5,011 nt of DNA from CANHCC01 sp040381555 (lineage in GTDB: Bacteria > Bacteroidota > Bacteroidia > J057 > RFSG01). Location of the stretch: positions 1 through 5,011 of the forward strand of contig JBEIHC010000164.1 in the NCBI GenBank assembly GCA_040381555.1, given 5' to 3'. The translations under genes and the position numbers were made by a program. The notes below the pieces were generated by a model. It saw nothing but the letters and a program-made list of their open reading frames with translations. It was not told the DNA's origin and ran no database searches. Shown piece by piece: positions 1 through 5,011 of the stretch (the first letter of the stretch is position 1; every line of letters begins with the position of its first letter).

Positions 1-181
1 AAAGAAAATACAATTTTCGGATCAAAACTCTATAATAGCCGAAATTAACAAACCCACCAAAACACTATTAAATAAAATGAAAATATCTATTACCTAAAAA
101 TTTAGGGTTTGGGATTAAATCAATCTGTATGAAGTGGCAATTCTATCAGCAACTATATTGTTGATTAGATTCCTAAGATAT
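1..181. other. AT-rich non-coding flank, no gene seen
   Basis: This stretch lies downstream of glmS (in glmS orientation) and beyond the heptamer array. It is strongly AT-rich and all frames are broken by stops within short distances. The only plus-strand ATG near the repeat (about 129) runs into a stop after eleven codons. A small inverted repeat, CCTAAA-AA-TTTAGG at 93-106, is too tight in its loop and lacks a following T tract, so I do not call it a terminator. I see no tRNA, promoter of convincing quality or partial gene here. It is probably plain intergenic DNA. Confidence 0.5.
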
Positions 182-272
182 TCATCACCCATCACTCATC
201 ACTCATCACCCATCACTCATCATTCATCACCCATCACCCATCACCCATCACTCATCACTCATCACTCATAAT
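182..272. repeat. Tandem heptanucleotide repeat, 13 units
   Basis: Thirteen head-to-tail copies of a 7-base unit, YCATCAC on the plus strand (GTGATGR on the minus strand), run without interruption. Almost all variation is at the first base, T or C; the unit at 217-223 ends in T instead of C, and the last (266-272, TCATAAT) is degenerate. A further decayed copy (273-279, TCCTCAC) contains the glmS stop codon at 276-278. Because 7 is not a multiple of 3, the minus-strand TGA in each unit falls in all three frames, so the array acts as a stop cluster behind glmS; the plus strand has no stop within the perfect units. There is no spacer between units, so this is not CRISPR. Slipped-strand expansion is the likely origin; any function is unknown. 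Confidence 0.93.
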
Positions 273-275
273 TCC

Positions 276-665
276 TCACTCCACCGTCACCGACTTCGCC
301 AAATTCCTGGGCTGATCTACATTGCAGCCTCTTAACACCGCAATATGATAGGAAAGTAACTGCAAGGGTACAACTGCTAGCAAAGGTGCAAGTACCTCAT
401 CTGTAACCGGAACTTCTAGTACATAATCCGACATTTTACGGATGGTGGTATCTCCTTCGGAAACAATCGAAATTACTTTTCCTTTGCGTGCTTTTACTTC
501 TTGAATATTGCTGACTATTTTGTCGTAGGTTTTATCTTTTGTTGCGATGATTACTACGGGCATGTTTTCGTCAATCAAAGCAATGGGGCCATGCTTCATT
601 TCGGCAGCTGGGTATCCTTCTGCATGGATATAGGAAATCTCTTTTAGTTTGAGGGCGCCTTCCAA
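276..665 (-). CDS. glmS: GlmS C-terminal part (frameshifted remainder, second SIS domain)
   Basis: This is the end of GlmS, not an independent gene. The frame can be opened at a TTG at 663-665, but homology to the family continues upstream of it (FPVAL, up to about 677), which a real start would not explain. It carries EGALKLKE, with the lysine and glutamate matching Lys485 and Glu488 of the E. coli isomerase site, then EMKHGP, whose histidine matches the ring-opening His504, and it ends DQPRNLAKSVTVE, the conserved C-terminal tail with the Lys603 equivalent. In the restored 612-residue protein these are Lys489, Glu492, His508 and Lys607. The reading frame is intact to its TGA stop at 276-278, which shows little decay after the frameshift and favours an error or a young lesion. 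Confidence 0.88.
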   Translation of the reverse strand: MEGALKLKEISYIHAEGYPAAEMKHGPIALIDENMPVVIIATKDKTYDKIVSNIQEVKARKGKVISIVSEGDTTIRKMSDYVLEVPVTDEVLAPLLAVVPLQLLSYHIAVLRGCNVDQPRNLAKSVTVE

Positions 666-667
666 AG

Positions 668-2113
668 CTACAGGGAATTCACCCCGCGTCCTAAGTACAA
701 GAAATTCGAAACTTCTGTAAAGGCCGGAGCTAATTCCAGAATTTGATCATTCAGCTCTAAGGTGCGCTGAATTTTATCCGGAATATTCATCATCTCTTTT
801 GCTAATTCATGATAGCGGGCTTCGGTTAAGGTTCCTTTTTTATAGCCTAATAAAACAGCCATTAAAGTCAGTACGGTAACCTGGGCGGTGAATGCTTTGG
901 TAGAAGCTACTCCGATTTCCGGACCGGCGTGGGTGTACACCCCGGCATGTGTTTCTCTCGGAATAGATGCGCCTACCACATTGCAGACCCCCAAGACTAA
1001 GGCTCCTTGGCTTTTCGCTAATTGAATGGCGGCTAAGGTATCCGCAGTTTCTCCACTCTGACTGATGGCAATGACCACATCGCCTTCTAAGATAACTGGA
1101 TTACGATACCGGAATTCAGAAGCATACTCTACCTCTACTGGAATGCGGGCCAGATCTTCAAATAAGTATTCTGCTAATAATCCGGCATGCCAGCTCGTGC
1201 CACAAGCAATGATGACAATTCTTCGAGCAGCTAATAACTTGGGCATAATATCGGAAAGCCCTCCCAGCGTTATTTCATTTTTCTCAGGATGAATACGACC
1301 TCTGAGACAATCCATAATGGTACGGGGTTGCTCAAAAATTTCCTTCAGCATGAAATGCTCGTACCCGCCTTTTTCAATCGCCTCTATTTCTAAGTCTAAG
1401 GTTAAAATCTCCGGAGTTACCGGCACATTTCGGATAGTTTTTAAAGTGAGTTGATCTCTGCCTAAAATCGCCACATCCCCATCGTTCAGGTAGATGACAT
1501 TTTTCGTGTATTCAATAATGGGAGTGGCATCAGATGCGATGAAATATTCTCCTTCTCCAATCCCAATAACCAAAGGACTCCCTTTTCGGGCAGCAATCAG
1601 GGTATTGGGTTCTTCTTTGCACATAACGACCAGTCCGTAGGCACCTTCCACTTTTGAAAGTGCAAGTCGGACTGCTACTTCTGCTGGTACTTTGCCAATT
1701 GTATAGATTTCGTCAATCAGGTGTGCCAGAACTTCGGTGTCGGTTTCAGAAGAAAATACATGGCCCCGATTGATTAGCCTTTTTTTTAGGGTGCTGTAAT
1801 TTTCGATAATGCCATTATGAATTATGGCAAAAGTGCCACTCTGACTTAAATGGGGATGGGCATTCACATCATTGGGAGCCCCATGGGTAGCCCAACGGGT
1901 GTGGCCCATGCCGATGTCTCCGGAGACATCGGCTTTGCTCAGCGCATTTTCTAAAGCGGCCACCTTGCCCATTTTCTTCACCACTTTTATTCCATGACCA
2001 TCCTGCAAAGCAATGCCCGCAGAATCATATCCTCTGTATTCCAGACGCTTTAATCCGTTAATTAAGATAGGCAATGCCTGACGATGCCCGATATATCCGA
2101 CAATTCCACACAT
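668..2113 (-). CDS. glmS: GlmS N-terminal part: glutaminase domain and first SIS domain
   Basis: This 481-residue reading frame starts with MCGIVGYIG; after Met removal Cys2 becomes the N-terminal nucleophile of the class II glutamine amidotransferase domain. Visible glutaminase motifs are YRGYDSAG (26-33), HTRWATHG (71-78), HNGIIENY (99-106) and the SSETDTE segment (121-127). A linker near 235-285 leads to the first sugar-isomerase (SIS) domain, with IACGTSWHAG (302-311), ISQSGETADT (350-359) and ASTKAFTAQ (403-411) for phosphosugar binding. Translation then passes GRGVN and, after two out-of-frame codons, stops. As written the product would lose the isomerase residues of the second SIS domain and could not make glucosamine 6-phosphate, although glutaminase activity is conceivable. 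The ATG is preceded by an A-rich stretch without a Shine-Dalgarno sequence, as is usual in Bacteroidota; the MCG start is fixed by chemistry. Confidence 0.95.
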   Translation of the reverse strand: MCGIVGYIGHRQALPILINGLKRLEYRGYDSAGIALQDGHGIKVVKKMGKVAALENALSKADVSGDIGMGHTRWATHGAPNDVNAHPHLSQSGTFAIIHNGIIENYSTLKKRLINRGHVFSSETDTEVLAHLIDEIYTIGKVPAEVAVRLALSKVEGAYGLVVMCKEEPNTLIAARKGSPLVIGIGEGEYFIASDATPIIEYTKNVIYLNDGDVAILGRDQLTLKTIRNVPVTPEILTLDLEIEAIEKGGYEHFMLKEIFEQPRTIMDCLRGRIHPEKNEITLGGLSDIMPKLLAARRIVIIACGTSWHAGLLAEYLFEDLARIPVEVEYASEFRYRNPVILEGDVVIAISQSGETADTLAAIQLAKSQGALVLGVCNVVGASIPRETHAGVYTHAGPEIGVASTKAFTAQVTVLTLMAVLLGYKKGTLTEARYHELAKEMMNIPDKIQRTLELNDQILELAPAFTEVSNFLYLGRGVNSL

Positions 2114-2220
2114 ACTATTTGGGGTTTTTGATTACTCGTAAAATTACTTAAAATTTCTCCCGAATTTGTAACTGGTATTCGGTTCCGCCTTTATTCGAAA
2201 TTCAGGGCCTCAAAATCGCC
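2114..2220 (-). other. Intergenic gap between the DUF4270 gene and glmS
   Basis: These 107 bases separate the DUF4270 stop from the glmS start. A near-promoter box TAATTTTA (2139-2146, minus strand) differs by its last base from the Bacteroidota -7 consensus TAnnTTTG and has no TTTG at the expected distance upstream, so a separate glmS promoter is only a possibility. A weak hairpin, AGGGC / GCCCT at 2204-2208 and 2218-2222 with a nine-base loop, overlaps the DUF4270 stop but is not followed by a T tract. Another six-base inverted repeat, CCGAAT / ATTCGG, lies at 2160-2165 and 2177-2182. Nothing resembles the glmS ribozyme of Firmicutes. Confidence 0.35.
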
Positions 2221-3501
2221 CTATTTCGGAATGCTTGTATAGCTGATCAAAAGGCGTGGCTTGCGAGTGGGGTGATTTCTACTGCCCATTACCACCCGGT
2301 TGATGTTCGTACTAGAATTGAGGGAGGTTAAATAGAACCCATAATTCAAAGAGGGATTATTAATCATCTGCTGACTATAGGAAGAGACCGCCACTTTGTA
2401 CATTTTATTGTCAACATCATAAATGGCAGAGGTAAATCCCGTTTCGGAAGAAACTCCATTCACATCAGATACTTTCCCTTGAATAATGGTCGGTGCCTGA
2501 TACTTGGCGTCAGCTCCCATAAACTCAGTCAAAATAGGAATCTCCAGTTCTGCCCGATTCACTGCAACGGGAAATAAGTTGTGAAGATTGGGGAATTTTA
2601 CAAATAAACTCACCGGAATACCGGCTTGTAGCAACAAATAGGGGTTAAGGCTGGGGCTTGCTCCCACTTGTTCGATTAATCTGCCTTGGATATCGCTTCG
2701 CTCGATTTTGGAAAATCTTGCAGCATCTTCATTTATTTGAAAGCGATAACTTAAGGTGTCACTGTACACGCCTCCAATTTTGCCATTATAGTAAAGATAC
2801 AGGCCGCTGATTGTTCCTTCTGGCTTGAAATAATAGACCGCACCTGGCTCCCGACTTGTTTGAGCGATTGGCTTGGTACTTAAATATAGGCCCTTGAAGA
2901 ATTCATTGAAATTCTCATTGTTTTGCAATTCGGAGGCAGTGGCATTCAATATTTTCAATCCTAATGCATCACTCAGGCGCAGCGTTAAGGTTTGCTTAAA
3001 CTCTGAATCAGAATTGAATTTTAGGGAAGTACGACTAGCATGAATGAGATTGGTGCTTTTGCAAGCAAGAGAATCGGTATTGTAATAGGCATTTTCCCGA
3101 ATGGGTTTTTCGTCCAATTCCAATACTTCCAACTGCTGTACATCTGAATAATTACCATAGAATCCGGTAAGTTCAAGTTTTAGAACGATAGAATCCAGAC
3201 TGAGGCTATCTCCTAAAAAAAGATTACTTCCAGCCAATTTGAAATTGGTGAAGGTGGAGGTTCGAATGCGCCCAAATTCAGGGTCTATCAGATTGCCAAA
3301 CATATTGATGGGCTCTTCATCCGTACGAATGCTGTCGCTAATTCTACTTTCAATTTCAACTTCCATCGTGTCGGTAAATTGAACAGAAAGCAAATCTTCT
3401 GAAGGGATGATGTCAGCGCCAATGGATTTGGGCTTCTCGCAGGCAGGTAAAAAAAACAGGAACAAAAGCCAAAGCCCTGTTCCTGTAATGATAGGCTTCA
3501 A
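2221..3501 (-). CDS. DUF4270 family lipoprotein, function unknown
   Basis: The 426-residue product matches my memory of the DUF4270 family (Pfam PF14092), found in Bacteroidota and without a known function. It opens with one lysine, a hydrophobic stretch (about residues 10-18) and the lipobox LPAC with Cys21, so it should be a lipid-anchored envelope protein; the residue after the cysteine is Glu, not the inner-membrane-retention Asp. Family-like features follow: IGADIIP just after the anchor, a GNLIDPEFGRIRTSTFTNF segment near residues 70-88, LDSIVLKLELTGFYG near 102-116, a central YYFKPEGTISGLYLYY stretch, and a C-terminal RKPRLLISY. The rest is beta-rich with no enzyme motif. The start is a TTG (3499-3501); no ATG is available until after the lipobox, and the TTG places the signal peptide correctly. 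It begins eight bases after the GlgA-like stop, so the two are probably co-transcribed and perhaps translationally coupled. Confidence 0.85.
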   Translation of the reverse strand: MKPIITGTGLWLLFLFFLPACEKPKSIGADIIPSEDLLSVQFTDTMEVEIESRISDSIRTDEEPINMFGNLIDPEFGRIRTSTFTNFKLAGSNLFLGDSLSLDSIVLKLELTGFYGNYSDVQQLEVLELDEKPIRENAYYNTDSLACKSTNLIHASRTSLKFNSDSEFKQTLTLRLSDALGLKILNATASELQNNENFNEFFKGLYLSTKPIAQTSREPGAVYYFKPEGTISGLYLYYNGKIGGVYSDTLSYRFQINEDAARFSKIERSDIQGRLIEQVGASPSLNPYLLLQAGIPVSLFVKFPNLHNLFPVAVNRAELEIPILTEFMGADAKYQAPTIIQGKVSDVNGVSSETGFTSAIYDVDNKMYKVAVSSYSQQMINNPSLNYGFYLTSLNSSTNINRVVMGSRNHPTRKPRLLISYTSIPK

Positions 3502-3509
3502 AATACTGT

Positions 3510-4331
3510 TTAGTTTAAAATGTTTTGATACAACTCTTGATATTTGTCTACATAACTATCCTTGTCGGAAGAGTCGCTGTATTCCAGGCATAATTTATCC
3601 TGATTGCGAATAAACGAATTTAAGTCGCTGGATATTTTCTGGTCTCCATGAGCAACTGCATCACAAAGGGAAATTCCTCCCCGCATCACACCGTCTAAGT
3701 TATTGGATTTCAAGGAGGCGATGAGTTCAGAAGGGGCAGTATCTAATTTCGCTTTTTCTAAGAAATTATCCGATAACTGAGTATTGTGATCGTGATTATT
3801 GTAGATACTATACACAACCTTAGTATTCTGAAACATTGGATCGTCTTTGTACAATGTTTTTAAATAGTAAGGAATCAAACTGGTCATCCAATCGTGACAA
3901 TGGATAATATCTGGTCCCCAACCCAATTTTTTGACTGTTTCAATAGCGCCTTTGCATAAAAAAATCGACCGTTCATCATTATCAGAATAGAGTTGATTGT
4001 TTTTTGGGTCTGTTAAGGCTGATTTGCGGTTGAAATAATCTTCGTTATCCAAAAAGTACACCTGGAGTTTGGCATTGGGAATGGAGGCTACCTTAATGGT
4101 TAAGGGTTTTTCCTCATTTCCAACCCGAATATTAATTCCGGAAAGTCTGACAACTTCATGGAGGCGATTTCTTCTTTCATTGATAATTCCGAACTTGGGC
4201 ATCAGAATTCTTATCTCATGACCTCTTTCTTGTAAGCCCTGCGGGAGCATTCTAATAATGTCGGCAGCTGAGGTGATTTTTAAGAAGGGGTCGATTTCGC
4301 TGGTAGCGAACAATATCTTCAATTTTTGCAT
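3510..4331 (-). CDS. Glycogen/starch synthase-like protein, N-terminal GT5 domain only
   Basis: This 273-residue protein resembles the N-terminal Rossmann half of family 5 glycosyltransferases (Pfam PF08323, GlgA). It opens KILFATSEIDPFLK, keeps the ERGHEIRILMPKFG strand-turn (35-48), a YFLDNEDYF segment (92-100), NDERSIFLCKGAIE (118-131) and HCHDW (144-148), equivalent to the HxHDW of GlgA. Two things separate it from a working synthase. The ADP-glucose loop KTGGLAD of E. coli GlgA is KITSAAD here (18-24), with both glycines gone, and the whole C-terminal nucleotide-sugar domain (about 200 residues) is absent. Databases often label such proteins glycogen synthase, but catalysis is doubtful; I recall similar one-domain proteins in other Bacteroidota, so this is probably a conserved form and not a local truncation. 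It heads the minus-strand unit with DUF4270. The ATG start has no Shine-Dalgarno and lies about 20 bases from the predicted transcript start. Confidence 0.85.
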   Translation of the reverse strand: MQKLKILFATSEIDPFLKITSAADIIRMLPQGLQERGHEIRILMPKFGIINERRNRLHEVVRLSGINIRVGNEEKPLTIKVASIPNAKLQVYFLDNEDYFNRKSALTDPKNNQLYSDNDERSIFLCKGAIETVKKLGWGPDIIHCHDWMTSLIPYYLKTLYKDDPMFQNTKVVYSIYNNHDHNTQLSDNFLEKAKLDTAPSELIASLKSNNLDGVMRGGISLCDAVAHGDQKISSDLNSFIRNQDKLCLEYSDSSDKDSYVDKYQELYQNILN

Positions 4332-4354
4332 AGCTGAGAATTGTCCTATTTTTG
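4325..4354 (+). promoter_or_regulatory. Candidate Bacteroidota-type promoter for panC
   Basis: On the plus strand TTTG (4325-4328) is followed after 18 bases by TATTTTTG (4347-4354), which fits TAnnTTTG. The spacing is one or two bases shorter than usual. Transcription would begin near 4361 and leave a leader of about 90 bases before panC. The upstream box overlaps the GlgA-like start codon region. No better match to the consensus lies nearer to panC. The box may instead be one half of an operator, because it mirrors the opposite promoter. Confidence 0.45.
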
Positions 4355-4359
4355 GACTA

Positions 4360-4391
4360 CAAAATTAACAAAATTTTATTGGAATTTCAAA
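4360..4391 (-). promoter_or_regulatory. Bacteroidota-type promoter for the GlgA-like/DUF4270(/glmS) unit
   Basis: On the minus strand TTTG (4388-4391) is followed after 20 bases by TAATTTTG (4360-4367), an exact fit to the -33 TTTG and -7 TAnnTTTG elements known for the primary sigma factor of Bacteroidota. Transcription would start near 4353, giving a short leader of about 20 bases before the ATG at 4331. The surrounding AT-rich sequence agrees with this. Confidence 0.65.
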
Positions 4392-4450
4392 TTTATTCTT
4401 AAATTCCGCCCCTTGTTTTAGCCTATTTCAAGCCTTAATTACTGATAATC

Positions 4451-5011
4451 ATGATAATAGTTACCCACATTTCAGAGCTCCGAGCCCAACTAAGGGCAGT
4501 ACAACTTGCCGGAAAAACGGTAGGATTTGTGCCAACCATGGGAGCTTTACATTCCGGACATCTCTCTTTAATTGAAATAGCGCGCCAACATTCTGACTTT
4601 GTTGTGGCTTCCGTTTTTGTTAATCCCCAACAGTTTGGCCCAGGAGAAGATTTTGACCAATACCCCCGACAAGCCGAAAAGGATGCTGCAATGCTTGAGG
4701 CTGGAGGAACCGACCTATTGTTTTTACCAGAACCTAAGGAGATTTATCCCGTGCAGCCCCGATTTAAACTCATACCGGGAGATACTGCTAACCTACTCTG
4801 CGGAAAAACTCGGCCTGGACATTTTGCTGGTGTAGGGATCGTTGTGGCAAAATTGTTAAACCTCGTCAATCCTGATTTTCTTTGTCTCGGGCAAATGGAC
4901 TTGCAGCAAACAGTGATTATTCGGCGGTTAATCGAAGATTTGAATTTTCCGGTGCAGTTAATTGTCTGCCCTATTGTGCGTGAGCCTGACGGACTGGCCA
5001 TGAGCTCCCGG
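4451..5011 (+). CDS. panC: Pantoate--beta-alanine ligase (pantothenate synthetase), 5' part
   Basis: The frame is open for 187 codons from the ATG to the window edge, with no stop; the family is about 280 residues, so roughly a third is missing. PanC joins pantoate and beta-alanine using ATP through a pantoyl-adenylate, in the cytoplasm, as the last step of vitamin B5 synthesis. The N-terminal Rossmann domain shows PTMGALHSGH (28-37) with the nucleotidyltransferase HxGH-type histidines 34 and 37, FVNPQQFGPGEDFDQYPR (56-73) with Asn58 and Gln61 for pantoate, RPGHFAGV, the GQMDLQQ segment (147-153) and LAMSSR (182-187). All align with Mycobacterium tuberculosis PanC at an offset of 10-11. One key residue differs: Met149 stands where that enzyme has Lys160, near-invariant in GxKDxQQ. 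The start fits the usual MxIxxxIxELR opening. It is divergent from the GlgA-like gene; no Shine-Dalgarno is seen. Confidence 0.95.
   Translation, partial: MIIVTHISELRAQLRAVQLAGKTVGFVPTMGALHSGHLSLIEIARQHSDFVVASVFVNPQQFGPGEDFDQYPRQAEKDAAMLEAGGTDLLFLPEPKEIYPVQPRFKLIPGDTANLLCGKTRPGHFAGVGIVVAKLLNLVNPDFLCLGQMDLQQTVIIRRLIEDLNFPVQLIVCPIVREPDGLAMSSR

Larger units (their letters stand above)
276..2113 (-). pseudogene. glmS: glmS, glutamine--fructose-6-phosphate aminotransferase, broken by a one-base frameshift
   Basis: The whole gene for glucosamine-6-phosphate synthase is present but split into two frames. The enzyme takes ammonia from glutamine and fructose 6-phosphate to give glucosamine 6-phosphate in the cytoplasm, the first step toward UDP-GlcNAc for peptidoglycan and lipopolysaccharide. 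The first frame ends GRGVN-SL-stop at 668-670, whereas the family reads GRGxN(F/Y)PVALEGALKLKE. The residues FPVAL followed by EGALKLKE are found in another frame from 677 downward. Inserting one A between 677 and 678 on the plus strand (AATTCC to AATTTCC on the coding strand) joins them into 612 residues, close to the 609 of the E. coli enzyme. No other defect is visible. No slippery heptamer or stimulatory structure suggests programmed frameshifting. A sequencing or assembly error or a very recent mutation are the likely explanations, since glmS is normally needed for growth unless amino sugars are supplied. Confidence 0.9.

Noticed and set aside
93..106. Inverted repeat CCTAAA-AA-TTTAGG as a terminator
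   Set aside because: The stem is AT-rich, the loop is two bases, no T tract follows in glmS orientation, and it lies about 170 bases beyond the glmS stop.
182..272. CRISPR array
   Set aside because: The units are 7 bases, directly abutting and without unique spacers; it is a simple tandem repeat.
668..700. Programmed ribosomal frameshift in glmS
   Set aside because: There is no slippery heptamer, no internal Shine-Dalgarno and no strong downstream structure; a single missing base in a short run is simpler.
1065..1292. Plus-strand open frame of 75 codons
   Set aside because: It lies antisense inside the first SIS domain of glmS, and its product has no recognisable family features.
2114..2220. 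glmS ribozyme or another riboswitch upstream of glmS
   Set aside because: The gap is only 107 bases, lacks the ribozyme core, and that element belongs to Firmicutes and relatives. Only weak five- to six-base inverted repeats are present.
2203..2223. Hairpin at the DUF4270 stop as an intrinsic terminator
   Set aside because: It has only five Watson-Crick pairs plus a wobble and no T tract; readthrough into glmS seems likely.
3407..3613. Plus-strand open frame of 68 codons across the DUF4270/GlgA-like junction
   Set aside because: It is antisense to two well-supported genes and looks like a chance frame.
4599..4835. Plus-strand open frame of 78 codons
   Set aside because: It is an out-of-frame shadow of panC, whose own frame shows all family motifs.
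4744..5001. Minus-strand open frame of 85 codons
   Set aside because: It is antisense to panC and has no supporting homology or promoter.

Overview
The window looks like part of a Bacteroidota (Bacteroidetes) chromosome. A DUF4270-type lipoprotein gene, which is essentially confined to that phylum, lies next to a single-domain 'glycogen/starch synthase'-like gene of the kind Bacteroidota carry. None of the start codons has a Shine-Dalgarno sequence, and the one clear promoter fits the Bacteroidota TTTG / TAnnTTTG pattern. I cannot name a genus from the sequence.

Layout from left to right. Positions 1-181 are AT-rich and hold no gene I can support. Positions 182-272 are a tandem array of a 7-base unit that abuts the end of glmS. 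Positions 276-2113 (minus strand) hold glmS, glucosamine-6-phosphate synthase, broken by a one-base deletion next to position 677 into a 481-residue N-terminal piece and a C-terminal piece. Restoring the base gives 612 residues, the normal family length. Positions 2114-2220 are a short intergenic stretch. Positions 2221-3501 (minus) encode a DUF4270 family lipoprotein. Eight bases upstream of it, positions 3510-4331 (minus) encode a protein that resembles only the N-terminal half of GlgA. Positions 4332-4450 are a divergent promoter region. Positions 4451-5011 (plus) hold the first 187 codons of panC, which runs off the right end.

The three minus-strand genes probably form one transcription unit (glgA-like, DUF4270, glmS) starting from a good promoter at 4360-4391, though glmS is separated by 107 bases and might have its own start. 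GlmS makes glucosamine-6-phosphate, the entry compound for peptidoglycan and lipopolysaccharide amino sugars. The other two genes have no established role, and their close linkage suggests, but does not show, an envelope or sugar-supply function. PanC makes pantothenate and is transcribed away from them.

The points most worth checking are the glmS frameshift, the loss of the ADP-glucose-binding loop in the GlgA-like protein, a methionine in PanC where the family has a catalytic-site lysine, the heptamer array at the end of glmS, and a mirror-image pair of promoter-like boxes between the divergent genes. I found no mobile element, CRISPR array, RNA gene or obvious new defence system here.
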